Assembly: GCA_030054835.1 (NCBI GenBank)
Contig: JASGVS010000004.1
Span: forward strand, 1 to 59,114
Direction of reading: 5' to 3'
Source of the DNA: UBA3910 sp002391465
GTDB lineage: Bacteria > Bacillota > Limnochordia > Darwinibacteriales > Darwinibacteriaceae
Length of the DNA: 59,114 nucleotides
Below, one piece after another: positions 31,861-40,229 of the stretch (within the stretch, counting starts at the first letter, position 1; every line of letters begins with the position of its first letter). Below the pieces are notes generated by a model. That model was given only the letters and a program-made list of their open reading frames with translations, was not told the origin of the DNA and did not search any database. A program made the translations under genes and the position numbers.

Positions 31861-34014
31861 ATGATTAGGGAGACAAAAAAGAATCCTCTTAGGCCCTTGA
31901 CTGCGGCTTTCCTGCTTTTCTTGCTGTTTTCCATGGCAAGCCCGGTGGGTGCTGCGGGGGAACGGGTGCATATTGCGGTCTCAGAAGCCGGCTCCTTTGA
32001 TTTTGAGGAGCAGCTGTTTTACGGCTACGGCGGTGTGGAGATCACTTACCAAGACGTGGTCCTCAAGGGTAGGCAGTTGGTTATCAACTTGGCAACGGGT
32101 GAACTGGAGCTGCGCGGCGATGTTGTGCTCAGCCATGATGGACAAGAGCTCAGCGGTAGTTTTTTGGTTTACAACCTGGAAACGGGGGAAGGCTCCCTCA
32201 GCGAGGCTGCCAGCGAGCTTGAACTGCCTGAAAAGACGGGCAGCATCTTCATTTCTGGCGAGGCAGTCCACATCTCGGATCAGGTTTACCAGGTGCAGAA
32301 CGCCCAATTTACAACCTGCGACCACACCGACAGCCACTACCATGTGGCTGCAAAGGAGTTGGAACTTTATGTGGGTGAAAAGGTGGTAATCCGCCGGGTC
32401 ACCTATTACGAAGGGAAGATTCCCCTTTTTTACTGGCCTTATCTTGTCATCCCTTTGGATATGGACATTGACGAGCGTTTTGTTCTGCCCGTTTTTGGCT
32501 TCAGTGAGCGGGAAGGTTACTACATGAAAACAACCATCAATTACCAGCTCAGTTCCGAGCACTACGGCAGCGTTTACTTGGATCTCTTCAGCCGGTTAGG
32601 TGTGGCGGCCGGGGTGCGTCATAATTATGTCTTTGATACGCTGGGAACGGGCTCCATCTACCTCTATCATCTTCCCCACCAAATGGACCCGATTTGGGAG
32701 GCGGCCTGGAAACATGGGTTGGAGGGAGAAAACTGGAGCCTAAGTACTGACACCAGCTACAAAGATTCGTGGCAGACCCATTCCCTCAGTACCACAAACA
32801 GGCTCACCGTTAGCCTGCCTAAACTGAGTGCGGAGGGGAAAGTGACCTATCGTAATAATCCGAATCAGAGGGAGTCCGAGTTTCTCGAGTTTGATGGGCG
32901 GTGGCGGCACACCTTGACCGACAGCTGGCAGCTTGATCTGCGGGGGAACTGGACCGAGCGGGTGAGAGATGGGCAGACTATGAAGCTGTTAAATTACCGT
33001 GCCCAGAGTATTTATAAGCAGGACAAGCACACCTTCCGGCTTACCGCAGAGCAGCAGTACAATCCCGACCTCCTCACCGACCAGGTTTCCGCTTGGCGTA
33101 CAGTTCAGCGCCTGCCAGAACTGGAATGGGAAATGAGTGACTTAGGCTTGTCTGGTCTGCCCCTCCGGTCCAACGTCCAGATTGGCCGCTACGGCGAAAG
33201 GCCTTCTTTGGTCATCAAGGACAGGGTGTTAGCCCAGTTGACCCTGCCATCCCGAACGCTAAGGCCCGCCAGCGGTATCAGCATCAACTACCGGGGCGAT
33301 GGGGGCGCCGCATTTTACAGCGGCGGGGACAGGCAGAGCTGGCTCACGGGTCGGATCAGTTTAGATCAGAGGCTGAGCAGTAGACTCTCCTTGAACAACA
33401 CTTATGAGCAGCGCCTGGTGTGGGGGGAATCGCCGTTTCGCTTTGACGCCAAGAAACCTACCCAAAGGCTGCGCAGTCGCCTTACCTACACGGAGCTGAA
33501 GGGCAGTCTAACCTTGAGCGGGGGCTATGATTTTCTCAAGAAGCAGTACGATTATCTTGCCCTAGTGGGCAGCTGGCGATCCAGTGAGAAATGGAATATG
33601 GCTCTGACTGTTTATTACGACCCCAATTCCCGCAGCATACCAGGTATTCTGCCCATGGTGGAGTACAAAACGGGAGATACCCTTCTCAAGGCTGCGGTCA
33701 ATTACTCCCCTGTCCAGCAGGTCTTAAAGCGGGTAGACGCTCAGATTTCACTGCCCCTAGGTGAACATGTAAAGGTTGGCTATGCGGCGATCTACGAACC
33801 TCCCAAAAAAGCCTTTTCCAGGGGGCAGATCACTCTTGACTTCGACCTCCACTGCCGCACCATCAGTGCCGCTTACGATCATGTGAAGGGAAGGGTTGCG
33901 TTCCAGTACACCATCAAGGCCTTTCCAACGCTGCCCATTGGCTGGGATTCTCAAGATGGCTTGGAGATGTTCAAGCTGGATGACATCGCGTCTGTGGTGG
34001 GCGAAGGGGAGTGA
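31861..34014 (+). CDS. lptD: LPS-assembly outer-membrane protein LptD
   Basis: LptD is the barrel that places LPS in the outer leaflet. The 717-residue product has a signal peptide (to about 32). An OstA-type jelly roll covers about 35-190 (FYGYGGVEITYQDVVLKG, QNAQFTTCDHTDSHYHV). The LptD motif PLFYWPYLVIPLD follows, then a large C-terminal barrel. Only two cysteines are present, C153 at the end of the jelly roll and C665 in the last strands. They correspond in position to one of the two disulfides of E. coli LptD. No LptE gene is seen nearby. Confidence 0.92.
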   Translation: MIRETKKNPLRPLTAAFLLFLLFSMASPVGAAGERVHIAVSEAGSFDFEEQLFYGYGGVEITYQDVVLKGRQLVINLATGELELRGDVVLSHDGQELSGSFLVYNLETGEGSLSEAASELELPEKTGSIFISGEAVHISDQVYQVQNAQFTTCDHTDSHYHVAAKELELYVGEKVVIRRVTYYEGKIPLFYWPYLVIPLDMDIDERFVLPVFGFSEREGYYMKTTINYQLSSEHYGSVYLDLFSRLGVAAGVRHNYVFDTLGTGSIYLYHLPHQMDPIWEAAWKHGLEGENWSLSTDTSYKDSWQTHSLSTTNRLTVSLPKLSAEGKVTYRNNPNQRESEFLEFDGRWRHTLTDSWQLDLRGNWTERVRDGQTMKLLNYRAQSIYKQDKHTFRLTAEQQYNPDLLTDQVSAWRTVQRLPELEWEMSDLGLSGLPLRSNVQIGRYGERPSLVIKDRVLAQLTLPSRTLRPASGISINYRGDGGAAFYSGGDRQSWLTGRISLDQRLSSRLSLNNTYEQRLVWGESPFRFDAKKPTQRLRSRLTYTELKGSLTLSGGYDFLKKQYDYLALVGSWRSSEKWNMALTVYYDPNSRSIPGILPMVEYKTGDTLLKAAVNYSPVQQVLKRVDAQISLPLGEHVKVGYAAIYEPPKKAFSRGQITLDFDLHCRTISAAYDHVKGRVAFQYTIKAFPTLPIGWDSQDGLEMFKLDDIASVVGEGE

Positions 34015-34667
34015 TAACCTTGAACGCTAATTGGAAGGCACTGATTGCAATCGGGGTTTTGCTGCTGGTCGCCGCTGTGTATACGGGCTATCGTCTGATG
34101 GAGAAACCCACTCCGCCTGTGGAAACGGGCGGCACGCCTGGCATAGAATTTGTTGAGACCACTTTGATAGGGCGTAAAGGCGGGGAAAAGCAGTGGGAGA
34201 TCGTGTCCAAATCGGTGCTGCAGCAGGAAGATGTTGTGATCATAGGGGACATGGAAACGATCACAATTTTTCAGGGTGACCGACCCCAGCTCGATGTTCG
34301 GGCCCAGCAAGGGCTTTGGGAGCGCAAAGAGAACACCCTTACCTTGAGAAGTAGTGTTGAGGTCAGGGACGTAGATGGGGAGTTTTGGCTGAAAAGTGAT
34401 GAGTTAATCCATACAGAGCACGATTCCACCTTAACTTCGCCGGGACCGGTAGAGATGCTGTGGAACGGGATGGAAATCAGGGCAGGGCGGATGGTATATG
34501 CAGCGGAAGCGGGACTGCTCCATCTTTTGGATGGTGTGACCATAGCCGATGGCAATATGGAGTTCGGCGTGAAAGAGGCAGTATACGATTTTGAGCGGGA
34601 AATATTGGATTTTTATGGGCAGATAGTGTTAGAAACGAAGGCAGGTGTAGGAAATGGGGAAGATTAA
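34011..34667 (+). CDS. lptC: LPS export protein LptC
   Basis: LptC is anchored in the inner membrane and passes LPS to LptA. The 218-residue product has one membrane segment (about 9-30) and a periplasmic OstA-like jelly roll (about 45-210, with VRAQQGLWERKENTLTLRS and WNGMEIRAGRMVYAAEAGL). It is a little longer than E. coli LptC (191). GTG 34011 overlaps the lptD stop; TTG 34020 is a possible alternative. Confidence 0.88.
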   Translation: MITLNANWKALIAIGVLLLVAAVYTGYRLMEKPTPPVETGGTPGIEFVETTLIGRKGGEKQWEIVSKSVLQQEDVVIIGDMETITIFQGDRPQLDVRAQQGLWERKENTLTLRSSVEVRDVDGEFWLKSDELIHTEHDSTLTSPGPVEMLWNGMEIRAGRMVYAAEAGLLHLLDGVTIADGNMEFGVKEAVYDFEREILDFYGQIVLETKAGVGNGED

Positions 34668-35220
34668 GCGATTGGGATTAGCCGCTTTGATTCTGCTCGT
34701 GGTGGCAGGCATTGGATTTGCCCAGGGTGAAAAGGGCAGGCTGGCCATTGTGGGTGTGCCAGAGGATAGGGCGGTTGGCCGCTACGACCCGGAAGAGGGT
34801 GTGTTTTACGCAGATGTACGGGAAATACCTGAAGCCCAAATCCAAGTGGAGATGGATGGGGTGCGCCTGAGCGGTAGGGAGCTGGAGTGGCGGACCAAGG
34901 ACAACTATCTCCTGCTGAGGGAGGCGGTACACCTGGAAAGGGACGACTTTGAGTTGACAGCCGATTTAGTGGAGTACTTCGGTGATCAGGATCGGCTTAC
35001 TGCTCTGGGCAGTGTGGTGGTGGTGACGGAGGATGCCACAATCTACTGCCAGCAGCTCGTCTACGATGAAGAGGTGGATCAAGCCGTTTTCACAGGCCAG
35101 GTCAGGGTAGAGTTCGGCGACGGCGTCCTTGTGGGCGAGAAGTTTGTGATGCTGATGGGGAAAAGCGAACTGCAGTTTTTCGGGGCATTTCAAGGCGAGT
35201 TTGACTTAGACAGTAATTAA
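34654..35220 (+). CDS. lptA: Periplasmic LPS transport protein LptA (OstA-like)
   Basis: LptA forms the bridge of jelly rolls between LptC and LptD. The 188-residue product has a signal peptide (to about 24, ending GIGFAQ) and an OstA-like domain (about 45-180). Repeated strand patterns such as LSGRELEWRTKDNYLLLREAV and FELTADLVEYFGDQDRLTALG are visible. It overlaps lptC by 14 bases. It closes the lptF/G-lptD-lptC-lptA run; a new promoter follows. Confidence 0.88.
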   Translation: MGKIKRLGLAALILLVVAGIGFAQGEKGRLAIVGVPEDRAVGRYDPEEGVFYADVREIPEAQIQVEMDGVRLSGRELEWRTKDNYLLLREAVHLERDDFELTADLVEYFGDQDRLTALGSVVVVTEDATIYCQQLVYDEEVDQAVFTGQVRVEFGDGVLVGEKFVMLMGKSELQFFGAFQGEFDLDSN

Positions 35221-35245
35221 TGACAATACTAGCGAGCATTACCAC

Positions 35246-35275
35246 TTAAATCCCAGCTAGAGCCCATGATATAAT
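35246..35275 (+). promoter_or_regulatory. Promoter of the ABC permease/ATPase pair
   Basis: An extended -10 (TG at 35267-35268, then TATAAT at 35270-35275) has a weak -35 TTAAAT (35246-35251) and an 18-base spacer. It gives the permease gene a start about 20 bases before its GGTGAGGAGG site, separate from the lpt run. Confidence 0.6.
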
Positions 35276-35302
35276 TAGGACACCGGGTGAGGAGGAAGTG
35301 TA

Positions 35303-37423
35303 ATGCTCTCTTTTTTTCGTGATGGATTTTATAAAGATTTGGTTATCCTATTACTTGTAACCGTCGTTATAGGTGCAGTTTTTGCCCAGGGTGTGGCCTG
35401 GGCTATTGATCTTTACTTCGGTGACACATTAGACGGTATGATCGGCGAGTACGGGGAATATGATTTGGTCATCCATATCCGGGAAGAAGCAAAAGAGGCT
35501 GCCCTACGTGAACTGGAGCGTATTGGCGATGAGTCATTCCCCGGTTATAGGCTGAATCAATCCTTTACAATCGCGGGTCAAGCTAACTTCTTTTTCGGTC
35601 TGCCTGATGAACACAGGACTAAAGAGGTTTTGGAAAGCATCCCCTCCTATTTCGGCGCCGTTCCGGGCTTAAACGGTTATTCACTCATGGTTGAGCCTAG
35701 TGTCCTGATTCGCGGTGTCCATTCCGGTGTCCGCAGTGAACTGATGGAACAGGTGGAGAATGTACAGGGCGTAAAATTTGTGGTGCGCGATGGGACAAAC
35801 CTGATCGCTGTCTTAACCAGGGACGATGCTATTGCAACGGCCACTGCCGGGATTGAACAGATTCTGGGTCAGTACCAGATCCTAGAGCTGCGCTTTCCCA
35901 TGGGCTTTGAAGTGGACACCCAGGAGCTGGGTGAACGGGCCCTAGCTGTCCTCCGTACACAAGTGGGCGGAACCTTTACTAACGTTACTTCCGCTGAATA
36001 CGGTGAGGATTTGGATGCGTTCTTGACGGCGTTGGTGGAAATGAGGGATTTCCTTAAGAGCTACGCATCCCAGGTGAAAGTAAACGCCGCACCCGGTGTT
36101 CATCTGGCTGTGGGTGAACTGATCGTAATCGAAGCAGGGGGCGCAGAGTTTCCTGAACCTGTGGTGATTGAAGTGACGGGAGTTGCAGACGGCATAGGGG
36201 AGGGAATGATCGTCCAGGGTTCTCCGGTCCATACAACAGACAAATTGGTCAGCTCGGGCTACCGCTCACTGTCCGAAGGCCGGCTTGGTGATTACGTGGG
36301 GGAAGTGGAAATTGAAAACGAACGCTACCGCCTGGCCTATGCCATTGAAGAAAGCCTGAGGCTCCTGGAGGAACTGGAGGAACTGAGCGTGCAGGCCAGT
36401 GAAACGGTAGATAATGCGGATGCGGTTTTGATCGCCTTTCAAGAGGCTTTGATGCAGTTGGAAGTACTCCAGGTTCAGCTGCGCCAACTCAGTGCGGGGA
36501 TTATGGAGGATGAGCGGAAGTCCTCCGGCGAGCAGTTCCTGTTGAACCTGCTTTTGAGCGGCTTGGTTCAAACCCTGACCCAGGCGGTGGCTGTGGATGG
36601 GGGAGATGGTTCCCTCGATTCCTTGGAAAACCTGGACATTGCCACCATGCGGGAGAGTTTAAATGGGATCAGCGAACAGATCGGCAATGTACAGGAGATT
36701 GACGTGGCGGCGATTATTGAACAGATCGGCTTTGTCCGCGATACCCTGCCCAATTTGAGCGATGAAGAAATCGGCCAGTCAATCCGCTTAATCAACACCT
36801 ACCTGGGTGGACAGGTGATACCCGGTGAGCGGATTCAGATTTTGGTGGAGGGTGAAACGGTGGATGAGAAAGTGTTAGAGAGAGTTTTCCGAACTGAGCT
36901 GGAAAACCCGTATCTTCACACCTATTCCACCTCGGTGGGTGTGATCAACCCCAACCCCAGGGGTGAGATCTTCCGGATCCTGAAGGAAGTCCGCTCAATT
37001 GTGGCTGGGCTCCTATCCATTGTCTTCGCCGCAGTTGTGCTGGTGCTGGACCATGCCACTGTTTTCAGTACCCTAAAATACCTGCGGGCCTGTGAGAAAC
37101 CGGTTGGCAGCCGCCTGCGCCGCTTCTTCGATCCCATCTACCTCTTGGGAGGAGGAGTGGGCAGCCTGATTCTAACCGCTGTTTATTGTCTCAGCCGCTC
37201 TCAGATTCCCTATGTGGGACTGGGGAGTATAGCGTTCTTTGGACTCATTTTAGGCATCCTGATCACCATTTTTGCGGAGCGTTTCAGCCCGGTGAATACA
37301 ATGGAGTTGATGGCGGCTCAGTCGCTGGGCCTTTCCAATGTGCAGATTATGCGGGAAGTGGTCATACCCCCCAGTAGGCCCGGCTTGTTGAACTTACTCA
37401 ATCGTTGGAAGCAGCAGTTTTAA
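35303..37423 (+). CDS. Unusual ABC transporter permease with large external domain
   Basis: I do not recognise a named family. The 706-residue product has one N-terminal membrane segment (about 12-34) and about 525 residues outside the membrane (36-560), including helical stretches near 350-400 and 460-480. Three membrane segments follow at about 566-588, 612-630 and 635-656. This 1+3 topology resembles FtsX/MacB/LolC-type permeases. Their external domain, however, is usually under half this size. The C-terminal tail carries AAQSLGLSNVQIMREVVIPP (about 671-690), which looks like the EAA coupling motif of importer permeases. The next gene, an ATPase, starts 13 bases later. Context between lptA and lpxB suggests envelope lipid or lipoprotein transport; the substrate is unknown. 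Confidence 0.65.
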   Translation: MLSFFRDGFYKDLVILLLVTVVIGAVFAQGVAWAIDLYFGDTLDGMIGEYGEYDLVIHIREEAKEAALRELERIGDESFPGYRLNQSFTIAGQANFFFGLPDEHRTKEVLESIPSYFGAVPGLNGYSLMVEPSVLIRGVHSGVRSELMEQVENVQGVKFVVRDGTNLIAVLTRDDAIATATAGIEQILGQYQILELRFPMGFEVDTQELGERALAVLRTQVGGTFTNVTSAEYGEDLDAFLTALVEMRDFLKSYASQVKVNAAPGVHLAVGELIVIEAGGAEFPEPVVIEVTGVADGIGEGMIVQGSPVHTTDKLVSSGYRSLSEGRLGDYVGEVEIENERYRLAYAIEESLRLLEELEELSVQASETVDNADAVLIAFQEALMQLEVLQVQLRQLSAGIMEDERKSSGEQFLLNLLLSGLVQTLTQAVAVDGGDGSLDSLENLDIATMRESLNGISEQIGNVQEIDVAAIIEQIGFVRDTLPNLSDEEIGQSIRLINTYLGGQVIPGERIQILVEGETVDEKVLERVFRTELENPYLHTYSTSVGVINPNPRGEIFRILKEVRSIVAGLLSIVFAAVVLVLDHATVFSTLKYLRACEKPVGSRLRRFFDPIYLLGGGVGSLILTAVYCLSRSQIPYVGLGSIAFFGLILGILITIFAERFSPVNTMELMAAQSLGLSNVQIMREVVIPPSRPGLLNLLNRWKQQF

Positions 37424-37436
37424 GGAGGTGCTCACC

Positions 37437-38165
37437 ATGTTGAAAATAACCGATTTACGCAAACAGTACGGCAAAGTAACAGCTCTGGACGGTGTTGATT
37501 TACAGGTCAACCAGGGAGAAACGGTTGTTGTAATGGGGCCCTCCGGCTGCGGCAAGTCAACTTTGATCCGCTGTATCAACCGTTTAACAGAACCGGACGG
37601 AGGCTCTATCCAATTTGCTGGTGTGGATGTACTGCAATTGGAAAACGGAGAGCTGCAGGATTTGAGAAGGAGTATAGGCTTTGTCTTTCAGCAGTTCAAT
37701 CTGATTGACAGGTTGACCGTATTGGAAAACGTCATGTTCCACTTAGTTTTGGGTGGTATGGATAGGGAGAAGGCCGCTCAGCTGGCAGAGGCTGCACTTA
37801 AGAAAGTTGGCCTCAGCTCCACGCTGAACCGCAGGCCCAGTGAGCTAAGCGGCGGGCAGCAGCAGCGGGTGGGCATTGCCCGGGCGCTGGTGGGTAATCC
37901 CAAGCTTATGCTTTGGGACGAGCCTACTGCGTCGCTGGATCCCATTTTGGTGGGTGAAGTGTTGGAGGTCATGGAGGAACTGGTTAAGACAACCGGTACC
38001 ACTATGGTGATCGTGACCCATGAAGTGTCCTTTGCCCTGCGGGTTGCGGACCGGGTGGTGTTTATGGACCGGGGCAGGATTGTGGAGGAAGGTGATCCCC
38101 AGTCCATTTTGGCCGAACCCCGCTCAGAAGTGGCCCGTTTGTACAGGAAGCTTCTGGTAAGCTGA
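37437..38165 (+). CDS. ABC transporter ATPase (polar amino acid/GlnQ-like class)
   Basis: The 242-residue product is a complete nucleotide-binding domain: Walker A GPSGCGKST (about 35-43), Q-loop FVFQQFNL, signature LSGGQQQRVGIARAL, Walker B LMLWDEPTASLDP, and H-loop VTHE. By sequence it resembles the ATPases of amino acid importers rather than LolD or MacB. No substrate-binding protein or classical importer permease is nearby; the only partner is the permease just upstream. ATG 37437 has AAGGAGG 8 bases before it, better than GTG 37428. Confidence 0.9.
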   Translation: MLKITDLRKQYGKVTALDGVDLQVNQGETVVVMGPSGCGKSTLIRCINRLTEPDGGSIQFAGVDVLQLENGELQDLRRSIGFVFQQFNLIDRLTVLENVMFHLVLGGMDREKAAQLAEAALKKVGLSSTLNRRPSELSGGQQQRVGIARALVGNPKLMLWDEPTASLDPILVGEVLEVMEELVKTTGTTMVIVTHEVSFALRVADRVVFMDRGRIVEEGDPQSILAEPRSEVARLYRKLLVS

Positions 38166-38209
38166 AGCTGAAAAGAAGGAAAAGCACTTTCCATGAAGAA
38201 AATTAAACG

Positions 38210-38227
38210 GGCCGAGTAATCTCGGCC
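38210..38227 (+). other. Hairpin between the ABC ATPase and lpxB-like genes
   Basis: GGCCGAG (38210-38216) pairs with CTCGGCC (38221-38227) around loop TAAT. No T run follows, so it is more likely an mRNA processing or stability element than a terminator. Confidence 0.4.
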
Positions 38228-38255
38228 TGCTTACTATGAAGGGGTGTGCTTTCAA

Positions 38256-39485
38256 TTGCCAGAGGAATTGTCTAAGAGCCAAACAGGAGAAACCCAACTC
38301 GCAGACTGCAGGGGGGAGGACCAGGCAGTGTGCCCAAAGATCATGATTATTGGTAGTGACTACACCAGTGATCGTTTTGGCGCAGCGCTTGCCCGGGGAA
38401 TCCGGAACTTAAACCCGCAGATTTCGTTGGTGGGTGTGGGTGGACCCATGATGGACGAGGCTGGTGTTCACCTCTTATACGATATTTCCGATTTGGTCAG
38501 CTTGGGTGCTTTCCAATCAGTGCGGGGTTCCCAGGTTGTGAAACGATTGATTAAAAAGGTTGCTGAGGCGATGGATGGCGAGGCTCCAGGCCTGCTCATT
38601 CAAATTGGCTTGCCTCTCTTTGAATTCCGCTTACTTGAGATAGCCCGGTCCAAAGATATTCCGGTCGTATATTATTACACGCCCTTTAGCCGTGGGCTCA
38701 CGGATGGCAAAATGGCAGATTTTGCCCGGGTAGTGGATAAGGTCTTTGCCATCAGCCGCTACGAGGCAGAGATGTGCAGCGAGATTGGCATCGAAAACGA
38801 GTTTGTGGGTCATCCCCTACTCGATCTCATTGACTTTTCCTTAACGCCCGCTCAGGCTAGAGCCAGCCTGGGACTGGAGGACGACAGCCGTAGAGTGATC
38901 GCGGTCTTGCCTGGCTCGAGAGAAGCGGAAGTGAAGAATGTACTGCCAACCGTGCTCAAGGCGCTGAATAGGGCTGAGACAACACAGGAGCTGGAGATCA
39001 TTGTTTCGGTTGCTCCCACCATTACTTCCAGCCTGCTGGAGCGCATGATCAGCAAATGCCGCTGCGGCAGTGCCAGGCTGGAGACGGACACCTATACTAT
39101 CCTAACCGCGGCCGATCTGGCTGTCACATCGGTGGGAACGGCATCGTTAGAAGCATCTCTATTGGGTGTGCCCTCCCTGGCCGTTTACCGAGTGCCAAGG
39201 ACTGCCCAATTAGTCGATAGACTTCTCGATCGCCAGCCGAATATGACAATAACCAATAACATTCTGCGAAAGACTGTTATACCTGAGTTTATCCAAAGTG
39301 ATTTTGGTGCCGCCGAAATTGGGGAAGCCATCATCAGTCTGCTCAATGATGCAGAGGCAAAGGAGGAAATGCTCAAGGAGTTTGAGCGCCTCCAGTTTGA
39401 ACTGGGCGGGCCCGGTTCAGTAAAAAGGGCCGCCAGTGCTGCTGTGGAAATGATTGGGTGTGTCAGAGATGGAACTAATAGCTGA
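38256..39485 (+). CDS. Lipid-A-disaccharide synthase-like protein (LpxB family)
   Basis: LpxB joins UDP-diacyl-GlcN and lipid X to form the lipid A backbone at the inner membrane. The roughly 409-residue product has clear LpxB features. These are GVGGPMMDEAGVHLL, the FVGHPLLD motif, VLPGSREAEV, and the sugar-nucleotide end VGTASLEASLLGVPSL. The closing NILRKTVIPEFIQ pattern is also present. The N-terminal GEASGD loop of typical LpxB is changed to GSDYTSDR and the WAW region reads YYYTPFSRG. It may be a diverged LpxB or a paralogue with another acceptor. The start may be TTG 38256 or GTG 38244. Confidence 0.78.
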   Translation: MPEELSKSQTGETQLADCRGEDQAVCPKIMIIGSDYTSDRFGAALARGIRNLNPQISLVGVGGPMMDEAGVHLLYDISDLVSLGAFQSVRGSQVVKRLIKKVAEAMDGEAPGLLIQIGLPLFEFRLLEIARSKDIPVVYYYTPFSRGLTDGKMADFARVVDKVFAISRYEAEMCSEIGIENEFVGHPLLDLIDFSLTPAQARASLGLEDDSRRVIAVLPGSREAEVKNVLPTVLKALNRAETTQELEIIVSVAPTITSSLLERMISKCRCGSARLETDTYTILTAADLAVTSVGTASLEASLLGVPSLAVYRVPRTAQLVDRLLDRQPNMTITNNILRKTVIPEFIQSDFGAAEIGEAIISLLNDAEAKEEMLKEFERLQFELGGPGSVKRAASAAVEMIGCVRDGTNS

Positions 39486-40188
39486 AAAGCTGGTGAAACG
39501 CTACCGGAAACGCACCGTTGTGGATCAAGTTGACTTTAGCGTCAAACGGGGTGAAATCGTGGGGCTTCTAGGCCCAAACGGGGCCGGGAAAACCACCACC
39601 TTTGTCATGATTATCGGTTTGGTTAAGCCCGACGGGGGTCGGATTATTTTAGACGGCCGGGATATTACCCGTCTGCCCATGTATCAGAGGACGCGCCTCG
39701 GGCTGGGGTATTTACCCCAGGAACCTTCCGTTTTCCGTAAATTGAGCGTGGAAGAAAACCTCAAGGCAGTACTGGAACTGCGCCGGTTATCACGGCAAGA
39801 GCAGGAGCAGGAGCTTGAGGAGCTGCTAGATGAGTTCGATCTCCAGAAAGTGCGCAGGCAGAAGGGGAACCAGCTGTCCGGTGGGGAACGCCGCAGAACT
39901 GAGATAGCCCGGGCTTTGGCCCTGAAACCTTCTTTTTTGTTTCTGGACGAACCCTTTGCGGGTATTGATCCCATTGCAGTGGCCGAGATTCAGACTATGG
40001 TAGCGCGTCTCCGCTCCCGCAACCTCGGCATAATTATTACCGATCATAACGTCCGGGAAACGCTGCGAACTACCGATCGGGCTTATATTCTGCATCTGGG
40101 TAAGGTGTTGATCTCGGGCACAACGGACGAGTTGGCTGCGAATCCTTTAGCACGCCAGTATTATCTAGGTGACAGCTTCACCTTGTAG
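39469..40188 (+). CDS. lptB: LPS export ATPase LptB
   Basis: LptB powers the LptF/G channel. The 239-residue product has Walker A GPNGAGKTT, the LptB-type signature LSGGERRRTEIARAL, Walker B FLFLDEPFAGIDP, and the H-loop ITDHNVRETL. GYLPQEPSVFRKLSVEENL is characteristic of the LptB family. ATG 39469 lies 17 bases inside the lpxB-like gene, so the two are translated together. It lies apart from lptF/G by the ABC pair. Confidence 0.95.
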   Translation: MELIAEKLVKRYRKRTVVDQVDFSVKRGEIVGLLGPNGAGKTTTFVMIIGLVKPDGGRIILDGRDITRLPMYQRTRLGLGYLPQEPSVFRKLSVEENLKAVLELRRLSRQEQEQELEELLDEFDLQKVRRQKGNQLSGGERRRTEIARALALKPSFLFLDEPFAGIDPIAVAEIQTMVARLRSRNLGIIITDHNVRETLRTTDRAYILHLGKVLISGTTDELAANPLARQYYLGDSFTL

Positions 40189-40229
40189 GGGCACTGGTTC
40201 AGTTTTCGTGGGAAAGAAGGTGACAGACC

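Noticed and set aside
31981..32562. Minus-strand frame of 193 codons inside lptD
   Set aside because: It overlaps conserved LptD motifs and has no start signals.
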